Shown piece by piece: positions 1-9,855 of a DNA stretch of 64,000 nucleotides. Every line of letters begins with the position of its first letter. Position 1 is the stretch's first letter. The translations under genes and the position numbers were made by a program. The notes under the pieces were generated by a model. It was not told where the DNA came from, ran no database searches, and was given only the letters and a program-made list of their open reading frames with translations. Source of the stretch: JBBQER01 sp038320885 (GTDB lineage Bacteria; Actinomycetota; Acidimicrobiia; IMCC26256; PALSA-610); assembly GCA_038320885.1 (NCBI GenBank), contig JBBQER010000001.1, positions 1-64,000 on the forward strand, read 5' to 3'.

Positions 1-720
1 GGGCGGCTTGTACTCGGCGAGGCGACGCACGACCTCGGCCGCGGTCACGAGTGCGATGTCGGTTCGTAACGGCTGCGAAGCATGGCCCGGCGTGCCGTGC
101 ACCGTGATGCGGCACCAATACGAACCCTTCTCCCCGACGATCACCGGCAAGCGCGGCCCGCGCGCTGTGGGCATCTGGAAGCCGCCGGCCTCGGTCACGA
201 CGTAGTCGGCCTTGACCGCGTCGTTCTCTTGGTCGAGCAGGTGCTCCGCGCCCCAGGTACCGAGGTTCTCCTCGTCGGCGACCGCGAGGTACACCAGCGT
301 GCCGCGCGGCGTGAAGCCCGACTTGGCCAGCGCGCGAAAGGCAACCGCCATGGTTGCGGTGAGGTTGAGCATGTCGACGGCGCCGCGGCCCCACACCTCG
401 TCATTCACGATCTCGCCCGCGAACGGATCGCGCTGCCACCCGTCGATGTTCACCGGAACGACGTCGGTGTGACCCATCAACAGCAACGTGGGCGCCTTCG
501 GATCACTGCCCTCGATACGCGCGACCAGGTTCTCGCGGCCGGGGCGCGCGGAGTAGCGCTCGAGGTCGAGACCGCTGTCGCCGAGATACTGCGCGAGCAC
601 ATCGGTGCTGCGGCTCTCGTAACCCGACTCGGGCGTGCCGTCGTTGACACACGCGTTGCGGATCAGATGCGCGAGCAGATCCGCCGATTCCTTGGCCAGC
701 GCGACGTCATCATTGAGCAC
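1..720 (-). CDS. M20 family peptidase (3' end lies outside the window)
   Basis: Zinc-dependent M20 metallopeptidase/deacylase of the ArgE/DapE/CPG2 type; the substrate cannot be told from sequence. I read the frame from a GTG at 720 leftwards to the window edge without a stop, giving about 240 N-terminal residues. Diagnostic motifs are GHTDVVPV (metal-binding His), GRGAVDM (bridging Asp) and DEE (catalytic and metal-binding Glu), followed by HGTPGHAS at the start of the lid domain. It starts about 24 bases after the stop of the upstream metallo-beta-lactamase gene, so the two are probably co-transcribed. The C-terminal metal ligands are not visible because the gene is truncated by the edge. 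Confidence 0.9.
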   Translation of the reverse strand, partial: MLNDDVALAKESADLLAHLIRNACVNDGTPESGYESRSTDVLAQYLGDSGLDLERYSARPGRENLVARIEGSDPKAPTLLLMGHTDVVPVNIDGWQRDPFAGEIVNDEVWGRGAVDMLNLTATMAVAFRALAKSGFTPRGTLVYLAVADEENLGTWGAEHLLDQENDAVKADYVVTEAGGFQMPTARGPRLPVIVGEKGSYWCRITVHGTPGHASQPLRTDIALVTAAEVVRRLAEYKPP

Positions 721-744
721 GGGCGGAGTGTACGTGCGTGCGAG

Positions 745-1917
745 TCAGGACGCCTCGGCGACGCGGTAGTGCAGCACGCCGCCTTCTTCCCAGCGCTCGG
801 CCATTCCCACGTTCACCATGTGCTCGAGGTGGGCGAAGGTCTCGCTCTCGGCCATCGTGCCCCAGTGCCGCTTCGGGAACACCTCGTGCGAGAGCTCGGG
901 CACCGTGGCCGGTCCGATCGAGATCCCCGCGTCCCGCAGCAACTCCATGCGCTCGGCGTGATGCTCCTTGATGGCCTGCACCCGGCCCGGCACGTCGGCG
1001 AACGGATGGCCGTGCGCCGGCAACCCGAGCTTCACGCCGTCGAGGCGGGCGACCAGATCGAGCGTTGCGAGGTACGACTTGAGCGAGTCGGCCCGGCGCA
1101 CGCCGGAAACGTGCGGCGTGATCGACGGGAGCACGTGGTCGCCCGTCAGCAGCGTCCCGGTTTCCGGATTCCACGCGCAGATGTGATCGACGGTGTGACC
1201 GGGCGTGTGCACCGCGAACCACTCGCCCGCGCCGATGCGCAGGCGATCGCCGTGGTGGACGCGCTCGGTCGGCTCGGGCGGCGTGAACAGCATCCGCATG
1301 GCGCGGATCATCAGCTTGCGCTTGAGCGGAGGACCCGGATTGCGGCTGCCCCACGGCGTGATCGCGCCCCACGGGCTCGACGTCGGCTCCGTCTCCTCGG
1401 TGTCGTCGTGTACGACATCGGCATCGTCATTGATGGTCGGGATCTCGTCGGGCTCGACGTCGACCGCCTGCGCGTACGCCGCTTCGACCTCGGCGCGCTT
1501 GGCTTCGCCCTCGGTGAGCGCGCGGTGCGGGCTAGGACCCTTCACCGTCCACGTCGAGAACGCCTGGTGCGTGATCAGTTGCGCACCGTTCTCACGGGCG
1601 ATGCGACCCGCACCGCCGAAGTGGTCGGGGTGCGAGTGCGTCACCAGCACCGTGTGGACGTTCTTCAAGCTGTAGCCGGCGGTCTTCAGCCGTTGCTTCA
1701 GCGCCTTCCACGACTGCGGACCGGGCAGACCCGGATCGACGACGGTGAGCCCGCGGTCGTCGACGAGGCCGTACATGTTCACGTGACCGAGGCCCGGCAT
1801 CCAGATCGGCAACTGCATGCGCAGCACGCCGGGCGAGACCTCGGTGACCTCTTCCGACGCCTGTTCCTGCTCCTGGCGCGGCGGCCGCTTCTCCGCCTGA
1901 GGCCGCGTATCAGTCAC
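745..1917 (-). CDS. MBL-fold metallohydrolase
   Basis: A 390-residue metallo-beta-lactamase-fold hydrolase. The metal-binding motif HSHPDH lies near residue 115, and a later HTPGHTVDH block and a GDHVLP block supply further His/Asp ligands. The middle carries an acidic, low-complexity insert before the second half of the fold. The C-terminal part (AHGHPF followed by a helical region) resembles the winged-helix-like tail of LACTB2-type enzymes. The first 20-25 residues are charged and likely disordered. The start is a GTG at 1917. It ends just before the M20 peptidase and follows the amidase, suggesting a small catabolic operon. The substrate is unknown. Confidence 0.88.
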   Translation of the reverse strand: MTDTRPQAEKRPPRQEQEQASEEVTEVSPGVLRMQLPIWMPGLGHVNMYGLVDDRGLTVVDPGLPGPQSWKALKQRLKTAGYSLKNVHTVLVTHSHPDHFGGAGRIARENGAQLITHQAFSTWTVKGPSPHRALTEGEAKRAEVEAAYAQAVDVEPDEIPTINDDADVVHDDTEETEPTSSPWGAITPWGSRNPGPPLKRKLMIRAMRMLFTPPEPTERVHHGDRLRIGAGEWFAVHTPGHTVDHICAWNPETGTLLTGDHVLPSITPHVSGVRRADSLKSYLATLDLVARLDGVKLGLPAHGHPFADVPGRVQAIKEHHAERMELLRDAGISIGPATVPELSHEVFPKRHWGTMAESETFAHLEHMVNVGMAERWEEGGVLHYRVAEAS

Positions 1918-1939
1918 GAACCGCAGAGTATCCGAGGGT

Positions 1940-3361
1940 TTACGAGTACCCCATGGGGGCGAACTTCTGCCAGGGGCGGTTCTGCTCGGCGAGCGCGCCG
2001 CACGCGAGCACGAGCTCTTCTTCGTGGCGACGGGCGACGACCTGCAAGCCGACCGGGAGGCCGTCGACGCTCGTTCCCACGGGGATGCTCACCGCGGGCA
2101 TGCCGGAGATGTTGAACGGCGCGGTGTACGGGACCGAGCCCATCCCGCCGACGCGCTGGCCGGCGATCTCCATCGGCGGCGGGCCTTCGGCCTTGAACGC
2201 GGTGGTCGCGGTCGTCGGCGTGAGGATCAGGTCGACTTCGTCGAACACGTCGGCGATCGCCCGCAACAACTCCCAGCGGCGCCGTTGCGCGTGCAAGATC
2301 TGATCGCTGTTCATGTGCTGGATCGACTCGAAGCCGGCCTTCGACACCGGCGTGACGTCTTCGTCGCTCCCGATGTAGGCATCGAGGTGGTTGGCGGACA
2401 CGTCGATGTTCGACAGGATGCTCCACGCCCGGCCCGGTTGGCGTAGGTGGAAGTCGACGTCGACCATCTCGATTCCGGCGTCGGCCGCGAGCGCGAGCGC
2501 GGCTTCGTGCGTGCGCTTCTCGACTTCCGGATCGCAGACTGCGAAGCCGAGCGTCGACGACCAGGCCGCGCGCAGCCCGCGCAGACGCTTCGCTGCCGCG
2601 CCGGAGAGCAGCGCGTCTTCGTACGACGGCGGCTTCGGCAACGACGTGGGGTCGACGTCGGTCGGGCCGGCGATCGCGTCGACGTAGCGGGCGGCATCGC
2701 GCACCGACCGGCAGATCGGCCCGGGGACCGACGTGAGGCCGCAGTCGAAGTGCCCGTTGTCACCGACCCGCCCGAAGCTGACCTTGAAGCCGAAGAGGCC
2801 GCTGTAGGCGGACGGGATGCGAATCGATCCGCCGCCGTCGCTGCCGGTGCAAATCGGCATCATGCCCGCCGCGACCGCGGCTGCCGAGCCGCCCGACGAC
2901 CCGCCGGGCGTGCGCTCCGCGTTCCACGGGTTGCGGGTCACGCCGTGGAGGTACGTCCGCGTCCAGTTGACGGACCCGTACTCGGGCGAGGTCGTGAGCC
3001 CGACGAGCACCGCGCCGGCTGCGCGCAGGCGCGCCGCCTCGGTCGCGGTGTGGTCGGCGATCGCGTCCCGGTAGAGCATGGACGCGTGCGTGTCGGGCCA
3101 CCCCTCGACCGCGACGAGCTCCTTGACTCCCATCGGGACGCCGGCCCACACGCCGGGGTCCTCGCCGCGCGCCACGGCGGCGTCGATCGCAGCCGCGTCG
3201 GTCCGAGCCTGATCCACGTCGAGGAAGCAGAACGCGTTCAGCTCCTCGTTGAAGCGCGCGACCCGCGCGAGGAAGTAGTCGAGGAGATCGACCGCTTTCA
3301 GTTTGCCGGCGCGTACGTCGTCGGCGAGCTCCCACGCATCGCGCTCCCACAGCTCGGTCAT
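1940..3361 (-). CDS. Amidase (amidase signature family)
   Basis: A 473-residue amidase-signature hydrolase using a Ser-cisSer-Lys triad. The catalytic Lys lies in GVPMGVKEL near residue 79. The Gly/Ser-rich signature TPGGSSGGSAAAVAAG holds the cis-Ser, and GSDGGGSIRIPS holds the nucleophile. Length matches the family. Its ATG overlaps the TGA of the upstream WS/DGAT gene by four bases (ATGA), so translation is probably coupled. It likely hydrolyses a carboxamide; members of this family range from GatA to nicotinamidase-like and aryl amidases, and the absence of gatB/gatC here argues against GatA. Confidence 0.92.
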   Translation of the reverse strand: MTELWERDAWELADDVRAGKLKAVDLLDYFLARVARFNEELNAFCFLDVDQARTDAAAIDAAVARGEDPGVWAGVPMGVKELVAVEGWPDTHASMLYRDAIADHTATEAARLRAAGAVLVGLTTSPEYGSVNWTRTYLHGVTRNPWNAERTPGGSSGGSAAAVAAGMMPICTGSDGGGSIRIPSAYSGLFGFKVSFGRVGDNGHFDCGLTSVPGPICRSVRDAARYVDAIAGPTDVDPTSLPKPPSYEDALLSGAAAKRLRGLRAAWSSTLGFAVCDPEVEKRTHEAALALAADAGIEMVDVDFHLRQPGRAWSILSNIDVSANHLDAYIGSDEDVTPVSKAGFESIQHMNSDQILHAQRRRWELLRAIADVFDEVDLILTPTTATTAFKAEGPPPMEIAGQRVGGMGSVPYTAPFNISGMPAVSIPVGTSVDGLPVGLQVVARRHEEELVLACGALAEQNRPWQKFAPMGYS

Positions 3362-4773
3362 TCGGTCCCCCGTTCGGTTGCGACTTTCAGCATCTCGGCG
3401 AATGCGTCTTCGATCCCGCCCGCGAGCACCTCGAGATCGCCGGCCGCGTCGCGGTCGGCCCAGAGACCGAAGTGCAAGGTGCCGTCGTACGACAGGATCC
3501 CGACGACCATCGTGAGGTTCGCGGTGAGGGGAACGATCGGGAACGCCTCGATCAGCCGGGCGCCCATCATGTAGAGCGGCTGCTGCGGACCGGGCACGTT
3601 GGTGACGATGAGGTTCACAAAGGGCTGGCGGTGAACTGCTCGCGCGGCCAGGCTCATCAGCGTCGGTGCGACGTAGTCGCTCATGTTCAACAAGAAGTCC
3701 GCGCTGAGCGCCTGACGCTTCTCCTTGAGATCGGCGGTCTGGGCCGAGATCTCGCGCAGGCGATCGGTGGGATCGGCCGCGCCGACCGGCAGCGATACGA
3801 AGATCGCCGACACCTTGTTGCCGAGCGAGCCCCGCTGATCATCCGAGCGCACGGAGACCGGACACAGCACGCGCAACCGCAGACCGTCGGTCTCGTCGCC
3901 GCGCGACACGAACAGGCGATTCAGCCCGCCGCCGACCCCGGCGAGCACGACGTCATTGACGGTCCCGCCCAGCGCGCGCCGGATGGTCTTCACGTCGGCG
4001 AGTGGCACGCGCACGACTGACAACAACCGGTGTCGACCCGTGCGCGCGTTGATCGAAGTACGCGGCGCGATCGACTCGCGGTTCAGCATCGTGCCCATCG
4101 ACCGTGCGAGCTCACTCGCGCGTTCGGCCGCGTGGCGCGGACCCCGCAGGAGCGAACGAACGGAACGCACGAACTCGGCCGGCTCGGTCGCGCGCTCGAG
4201 CAAGCTGTCGAGCAGCAACTGCGACGGGCTGGGCGCCGGCTCGGGCGTCCACTCGGTCACGGCGGGCGGAACGAAGTCGGGAGTCGGGTCGAGCAGGAGC
4301 GTCGCGACGTCGACGCCGGAGACGCCGTCGATGAGCGAGTGGTGCGTTTTCTGCAACAGCGCGACATGACCGTTCTCGAGTCCCTCGACCAGCCAGATCT
4401 CCCACAAGGGTCGCTCTCGATCGAGCAGACCCTCTTGGATACGAGTCGTCAGCGCGACGAGCTGCTCCCACGAGCCGGGCTTCGGCAGCGCGGTGTGGCG
4501 AACGTGGTACGTGATGTCGAAGCGATCGTCGTCGACCCAGATCGCCCGGCCCATGTCGTAGGGGACGGTCATCAAGCGGCGACGGAACCGCGGCAGGAGC
4601 GGAAGCCGCGACAGCACGAGATCGCGTACGGCGCCGATGAGGAAGTGGCCGTTGGCGTCGAAGAACGGTTCGCCCTCGAGCACGCTCATCGCGCCGACGT
4701 GCATCGGATGCTCGAGCCGCTCCATGTGCAGGAAGCTGGCGTCGAGCGCGGTGAGCCGGTCGTATTGAGTCAT
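3358..4773 (-). CDS. WS/DGAT-type wax ester synthase/diacylglycerol acyltransferase
   Basis: A 471-residue bifunctional wax-ester synthase/acyl-CoA:diacylglycerol acyltransferase family protein. The catalytic motif HHSLIDG (HHxxxDG) lies near residue 142, and the N-terminus (LTALDASFLHMER) is typical of the family. Later conserved blocks GTVNDV and NVTNVPGP-like (TNVPGPQQP) are also present. These enzymes make triacylglycerol or wax-ester storage lipid at the membrane and are abundant in mycobacteria, rhodococci and other actinobacteria. It is the first gene of a run with the amidase. The start is the ATG at 4773. Confidence 0.93.
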   Translation of the reverse strand: MTQYDRLTALDASFLHMERLEHPMHVGAMSVLEGEPFFDANGHFLIGAVRDLVLSRLPLLPRFRRRLMTVPYDMGRAIWVDDDRFDITYHVRHTALPKPGSWEQLVALTTRIQEGLLDRERPLWEIWLVEGLENGHVALLQKTHHSLIDGVSGVDVATLLLDPTPDFVPPAVTEWTPEPAPSPSQLLLDSLLERATEPAEFVRSVRSLLRGPRHAAERASELARSMGTMLNRESIAPRTSINARTGRHRLLSVVRVPLADVKTIRRALGGTVNDVVLAGVGGGLNRLFVSRGDETDGLRLRVLCPVSVRSDDQRGSLGNKVSAIFVSLPVGAADPTDRLREISAQTADLKEKRQALSADFLLNMSDYVAPTLMSLAARAVHRQPFVNLIVTNVPGPQQPLYMMGARLIEAFPIVPLTANLTMVVGILSYDGTLHFGLWADRDAAGDLEVLAGGIEDAFAEMLKVATERGTE

Positions 4774-4816
4774 CGACCCTGATGCTACGAGAGGGGCTGG
4801 CTACGGTCTATGCCGC

Positions 4817-5302
4817 ATGCCCCGAGTCGCTACCACGGTCTGGACCATCTCGCCCGAGTTGGTGCTCGCGCTCGACGCGCAACTCGGCTTCCCGGTCGAC
4901 AGCTATGTGAACGGTTCGCAGACGTGGCTCGTGGACGACGGAGATCTGACGCTCGAATGGCGGCTGCATCCCGTTGCCGGTTACCGCGCACCGGCGCAGC
5001 TCTCGCCGTACGACCTCTGGGAGACGGTCGTCGCGCAGCTGTCGCTGGCCGGCGATCCCCACGCACTCCGTCTCGGCGAAGAGGTTCGGCCGCTCACCGC
5101 CCTCTGGGGCGGGTTGGAGTGCTACGCCGCGCACGGCGACGAGCCCGAGCCGCAAACGCTGGCGACCACCGCGACGAATCTGCTCGGCCGGCCTCCCGAC
5201 CGGTTCGGACTCGTCGATCACGACGCGATCGGTGACGCGTGGGAGCGTGCGAACGGTGGCGTCTCGATCGTCGCGCTCCTGCTGGCGCAACTCGAGGCGT
5301 AA
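4817..5302 (+). CDS. Conserved hypothetical protein
   Basis: A 161-residue soluble protein that I do not recognise. It has no signal peptide or membrane segment and is acidic, with several Trp and Leu residues. The coding frame is supported by composition, by its isolated position between minus-strand genes, and by a start placed 43 bases after the divergent WS/DGAT start. It ends 14 bases before the stop of the convergent NUDIX gene. A divergent promoter shared with the acyltransferase gene is likely. No function is assigned. Confidence 0.6.
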   Translation: MPRVATTVWTISPELVLALDAQLGFPVDSYVNGSQTWLVDDGDLTLEWRLHPVAGYRAPAQLSPYDLWETVVAQLSLAGDPHALRLGEEVRPLTALWGGLECYAAHGDEPEPQTLATTATNLLGRPPDRFGLVDHDAIGDAWERANGGVSIVALLLAQLEA

Positions 5303-5316
5303 CTCCTCCTCGGTGG

Positions 5317-6006
5317 CTAACCGCGCCAGGGCGAAGCGCGGGGCTCGTCGTACCACGCCGGGAGCTCCTCGCCGTCGATCGCGCGGAACGCGATGTCGAG
5401 CCAGCGGTGCGCGCCGGCCAACGGCTCCGGGAGCGCGTCGCGCGCGAAGAAGCCGACCGCAGAGGTCTCGAGCGGGTGCCCTTTGAGCTCCCCGCCGATC
5501 ATGCGGCAATGGAACACGATCGAGTACATCGGAACCCGCGCGAAGCCCAGTCGCATACCGTCGAGGACGGCGATCAGTCGCAACGGCTCGCACTCGATGC
5601 CGGTCTCCTCGAGCACTTCTTTCATCGCGATCTCCGAGGCCGAGTAACCCACATCGGCCCACCCGACCGGATACAGCCACCAACCAGAGTCGGCGCGCTG
5701 AGTGAGAAGGATTTCCTTGGCTTCGTTGGTCACGACAGCCGCGACCGCGACCTTTGGCGTCACGTAGCCGGCGACGCCCTCGCCGACGGTGCTCAACCAC
5801 TCTTCGAGCAGCGCGTCAGCTTCGGCTTCATCGATCACGGCCGCGCGAATGTCGGCCGCAACCTTGAGCACTTCCTCGAACCGCTCTTGTTCGTAGAGAC
5901 TCTTCGTGAAGCCGAGACCGGTGCGCGCGATTCCCGACAACGTCTCCGACCACCGGAGCAGATCGGCGGCGGACGCGGCGAACGGTGGCTCTTGCATCGC
6001 GGGCAT
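5317..6006 (-). CDS. NUDIX hydrolase with Nudix_N domain
   Basis: A NUDIX pyrophosphohydrolase of about 229 residues. The first 60 residues (LLRWSETLSGIARTGL...) match the Nudix_N region found in YjhB-like ADP-ribose/nucleoside diphosphate hydrolases. The NUDIX box is recognisable but degenerate: it begins GWADVGYSAS and ends KEVLEETGI, so the first conserved Glu is Tyr and the Arg of REUxEE is Lys. The EVLEE core remains. I chose the ATG at 6006, 18 bases after the stop of the upstream cyclic-di-GMP gene; an ATG at 5997 is also possible. The substrate is not predictable. Confidence 0.85.
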   Translation of the reverse strand: MPAMQEPPFAASAADLLRWSETLSGIARTGLGFTKSLYEQERFEEVLKVAADIRAAVIDEAEADALLEEWLSTVGEGVAGYVTPKVAVAAVVTNEAKEILLTQRADSGWWLYPVGWADVGYSASEIAMKEVLEETGIECEPLRLIAVLDGMRLGFARVPMYSIVFHCRMIGGELKGHPLETSAVGFFARDALPEPLAGAHRWLDIAFRAIDGEELPAWYDEPRASPWRG

Positions 6007-6023
6007 CGTATTGCCGGAACTCG

Positions 6024-9000
6024 TCAGCCCATTGCGCCGGCGCCGGGCGGGCGCCACGTGCGCGTGCGCGCGACGAGACTGCGCAGGTCGGCGGCGGGCT
6101 GCGGCGGTGAGAAGAAGTATCCCTGGGCCTCGTCGCAGGAGAGCGCGATCAGCGCCGCGAGCTGCTCCTGCGTCTCGACGCCCTCAGCCGTCACCCGCAG
6201 CCCGAGCGCGTGGGCGAGACCGATGACCGCCGACACGATGGCCGCGTCGCCGGGATCCGAACCCAGCCCGCTCACGAACGAACGATCGATCTTGACGGAG
6301 TCGACCGGGAACCGCTTCAAGTAACCGAGCGACGAGTACCCGGTTCCGAAGTCGTCGATCGCGAACTGGACGCCGAGCCCGCGTACGCGGGTGATGACGT
6401 CGAGCACCGTTTCGGCGTCGTCCATCAACACGCTCTCCGTGATCTCGAAGCACAGGCTCGACGGCCGCACCCCGGTCTCGGCGATGACCGCGGCCACCCG
6501 GCCGGCGAGATCGGGCTGCGCCAGTTGGCGGGCCGAGAGATTGACCGACACCTGGAACGGCTCGGACTGCTCGAGCTGCCACCGGGCGGCGTTCCGAGCG
6601 GCTTCCTCCAGCACCCACCAGCCGATCTGCACGACCAGCCCGGTCTCCTCGGCCAGCGGGATGAACTCGGCCGGCGCGAGGAGTCCCCGTTCGGGGTGCT
6701 GCCAGCGAATTAGCGCCTCGGCTCCGACACAACGCGCGTCCGCCAAGCCGACGATCGGCTGGAAGAAGATCCGGAACTCGGCGCGCTCCAACGCGCGGTG
6801 CAGCGAGTTCTCGGTCGCGTGAGCCGTGAGCGCGCGTGCGCGCATGGCGTCGTCGAAGACCTCGACCCGGCCGCGCCCGGCATCCTTGGCGTGGTACATC
6901 GCGGCGTCGGCATCACGGAGCAACGCCTCGGGGCGCTCCTCGCCCGACGTGGCCATCGCGATCCCGACGCTCGCACCCACGAACATCTCCGTGCCGCGAA
7001 CGACGAGGGGACGGATGACCGCCGACCGCAGCCGCTCGGCGATCTCGACCGTCTGCTCGCGAGCCGTCTCGCTCGGCAGGTCTTCGCACAACACGGTGAA
7101 CTCGTCACCACCAAACCGCGCCACCGTGTCACCCGGACGGATGACCGACTCGAGCTTGCGCGCCACTTCGATCAACAGCTCGTCGCCGGCATCGTGACCG
7201 AGGCTGTCGTTGACGTTCTTGAAGCGATCGAGATCGAGGAACGCGACGCCAACCGACGTCTGCGATCGACTGCAGCGCGCGATCGCCTGATCGAGACGGT
7301 CGAGGAACAGCAAGCGGTTCGGCAATCCGGTGAGGCCATCGTGCATCGATTGGTGCGCGAGTCGTTCCTCGAAGGCTTTGCGCTCGATCGCGATCGAGGC
7401 CAGCTGGGCGAGCAGCACGAAGATCTGTCGATGCTCGTCGTCGGGCAGGCGCGGCTCGGAGACGAACACGTCGAGAGTGCCGAGCACAGCGCCGCCGTCG
7501 CTCGCGAGGATCGGAACCGACCACGCGGCGCGGAGACCGTGCGCGAGAACGGTCTCGCGATGATCGACCCAACGGTCGTCGCCGGTCACGTCGTCCACGT
7601 ACACCGGCTCTCGGAGGTACGCGGCGGCGCCGTTCGAACCGGATGATGGGGCGATCGGCGTGCCGTGCAGCGACTCGAACACGCGCGTTGCGAGCGTCGG
7701 AGCAACGCCGGCGCGCAACCGCGCGCCGGCGTGGTCATCGACGTCGTCGACCAGCATGATGGCGCACGAGAAACGCGGGAACTGATCCTCGAGTGCGCGG
7801 GCGATGGTCAGGAGGGTCTCGTCGAGCGGAACGCCGCGCGCAACCTGGCCGAGGATCTCGGCCTGATGCACGGTGAACTCGGCGGCCCGTCGTTGATCAG
7901 TGATGTCGTGCCCCACCGACTGGAACTCGACGATCTCGCCTGCGTCATTCGCGAACGCCCGGTCGGTCCACTGGTACCAGCGGAGCGATCCGTCGAGCGC
8001 CACCTCGCGCTCGACGTGCGTCTTCACCGTCTCGCCCGAGGCAAACGTATCCAACCATTCGAGCGTCCGAAGCCGCTCCGATGCCGGGCGAAGGTCGACG
8101 AGCTTTGCTCCGGCGAGATCGGCGGTGGTCGTCCCGAAGAACTCGGCAAAGGCGCGGTTGGTGAACGTGAGCGATGCGTCGGGAAGGTAGCGACACACCA
8201 ACTCGGTCTGATCGTCGACGATGGCGCGGTAGCGCGCCTCGCTCTCGCGCAGTCGCGCCTCGCTCGACCGCAGCGCCGCTTCGGACTCCTTGCGCTGGGT
8301 GATGTCTCGTGACGTGACGACGATGCCATTCACCGAGGGTTCGTCGAGCAGATTGTTGGCGATGACCTCCGTATAGATCCACGTTCCGTCGCCCTTGCGC
8401 AACCGGATCTCGAGCGGGCGGAACTCGCCCGGGGTCGAGAGCGACCCCTCCCAGAGCTCGAAGACCCGCTGCCGGTCGTCGGGGTGCACCGTGTCGAAGA
8501 TGTGCTGACTCTCGGGCCACTCCCCTTCCTTGTACCCGTAGATCCGCTCGGCGGTCGGGCTCGAATACCGCAAGCCGCCGTCGGCGTCGATGATCGAGAT
8601 CACGTCCGAGATGTTCGCCAGCAGCACCCGCATCCGCGCCTCGGACGCGCGCACCGTCTCGTCGGCCTCCACCCGCTCGGTGATGTCGCGGCAGTTGGCG
8701 ACGATGCCGCGCACGGCGTCGTCGGACAAGTGGTCGGTCGCCACCATCTCGATCCAGCGGACTTGGCCGTCGTGCCGTTCGAATCGGTAACAGACGGTTT
8801 CGGAAGCCCCGGGGTTCGCCCGGAGCCGTTCGAACGCCGCTCGCAGCGCGGCGCGATCGTCCTCGACCAGTCCTTGATCCGGCAGGATCTCGGTTGCGGC
8901 ATCGGGATCGAGACCGAGGAACCGGCACGCGCTCGGACTGCGGTACGTCACGCGACCGTCGGCACCGACGATGGTCACCATGTCGCTCGAGTCCTGCACA

Positions 9001-9815
9001 AGCGAGCGGAAGCGCACTTCGCTCTCGCGCAGCGCCCGCTCGGCCCGGCGTTGATCACTCACGTCGGCGACAACCACGACGGCTGAGACCACCCGGTCGG
9101 TCGCGTTCCGAAGCGGCGCGATCGAGACACTCACGTCGAGCGCGCGGCCGTCTCGCCGCGCGTAGCGAGCCATGAGCGACTGCGTCGTCTCTCCCGAGAA
9201 CGCGAGCGCGGTGAGCGCTTCGAGCTGGGCCCGCGACTCCAGGAACGGTGGCGGACCGCCCACAACGTCGGCGGCGGGCCAACCGAACAGCTCTTCGGCG
9301 GCCCGGTTCCAGACGTGGACGGTGCCGCGCGCGTCGAGCGCGAAGATCGAGAGCGGAGACGACTGGACGACCGCACGCAACGCGGTCTCACTCCGGCGCC
9401 GCGCCGCTTCGTGCGCGCGTTGATCAGAGATGTCGCGCGAGAGTGCCGAGAAGTACTCGTAGCGACCGTTGGCGTCGCGATGACCGCTGACGACCACCGA
9501 AGCGGGAACGCGGCGATCGCGTCCCTGCACGAAGAGCTCGCCGGCCCAGCGGCCCTCGTCGATGATCGCCTGGCGCATCTCGGCCAGTTGCTCCGCCGTC
9601 GTCTCGAAGAACTCGTTCATCTCGAGCCCGGGCAACGGATCATCGGGACTGATGCCGATGAGTTCGCGCGCGGCGCGGTTGGCGAAGAGCACGCGCCCAC
9701 CGCGCGCGTGGAAGGTGATCAGGTCGGTCGTCGACTCGACCGCTCTCCGCAAGCGCAGCAACTCGTCGGCGGCGACGCGGGCGTCGGCCGAACCGTCGAT
9801 GTCTTCGATCGTCAC
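6024..9815 (-). CDS. Multi-PAS/GAF GGDEF-EAL cyclic-di-GMP protein
   Basis: A 1263-residue bifunctional cyclic-di-GMP signalling protein. I count five tandem PAS domains (about residues 20-135, 145-260, 265-385, 390-510, 525-645), then a GAF domain (about 655-810), a GGDEF domain (about 815-985) and an EAL domain (about 1000-1250). The diguanylate cyclase signature GGDEF is intact in RFGGDEFTVL. The phosphodiesterase signature is intact in AEALIRW, with DDFGTGYSS and EGVE downstream. There is no transmembrane segment, so sensing is presumably cytoplasmic. The gene sits 18 bases before a NUDIX gene in the same direction. Confidence 0.95.
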   Translation of the reverse strand: MTIEDIDGSADARVAADELLRLRRAVESTTDLITFHARGGRVLFANRAARELIGISPDDPLPGLEMNEFFETTAEQLAEMRQAIIDEGRWAGELFVQGRDRRVPASVVVSGHRDANGRYEYFSALSRDISDQRAHEAARRRSETALRAVVQSSPLSIFALDARGTVHVWNRAAEELFGWPAADVVGGPPPFLESRAQLEALTALAFSGETTQSLMARYARRDGRALDVSVSIAPLRNATDRVVSAVVVVADVSDQRRAERALRESEVRFRSLVQDSSDMVTIVGADGRVTYRSPSACRFLGLDPDAATEILPDQGLVEDDRAALRAAFERLRANPGASETVCYRFERHDGQVRWIEMVATDHLSDDAVRGIVANCRDITERVEADETVRASEARMRVLLANISDVISIIDADGGLRYSSPTAERIYGYKEGEWPESQHIFDTVHPDDRQRVFELWEGSLSTPGEFRPLEIRLRKGDGTWIYTEVIANNLLDEPSVNGIVVTSRDITQRKESEAALRSSEARLRESEARYRAIVDDQTELVCRYLPDASLTFTNRAFAEFFGTTTADLAGAKLVDLRPASERLRTLEWLDTFASGETVKTHVEREVALDGSLRWYQWTDRAFANDAGEIVEFQSVGHDITDQRRAAEFTVHQAEILGQVARGVPLDETLLTIARALEDQFPRFSCAIMLVDDVDDHAGARLRAGVAPTLATRVFESLHGTPIAPSSGSNGAAAYLREPVYVDDVTGDDRWVDHRETVLAHGLRAAWSVPILASDGGAVLGTLDVFVSEPRLPDDEHRQIFVLLAQLASIAIERKAFEERLAHQSMHDGLTGLPNRLLFLDRLDQAIARCSRSQTSVGVAFLDLDRFKNVNDSLGHDAGDELLIEVARKLESVIRPGDTVARFGGDEFTVLCEDLPSETAREQTVEIAERLRSAVIRPLVVRGTEMFVGASVGIAMATSGEERPEALLRDADAAMYHAKDAGRGRVEVFDDAMRARALTAHATENSLHRALERAEFRIFFQPIVGLADARCVGAEALIRWQHPERGLLAPAEFIPLAEETGLVVQIGWWVLEEAARNAARWQLEQSEPFQVSVNLSARQLAQPDLAGRVAAVIAETGVRPSSLCFEITESVLMDDAETVLDVITRVRGLGVQFAIDDFGTGYSSLGYLKRFPVDSVKIDRSFVSGLGSDPGDAAIVSAVIGLAHALGLRVTAEGVETQEQLAALIALSCDEAQGYFFSPPQPAADLRSLVARTRTWRPPGAGAMG

Positions 9816-9855
9816 GACGTGCTCGTCGTCAGCGGGTCGGCCGAGCCATGAGCGG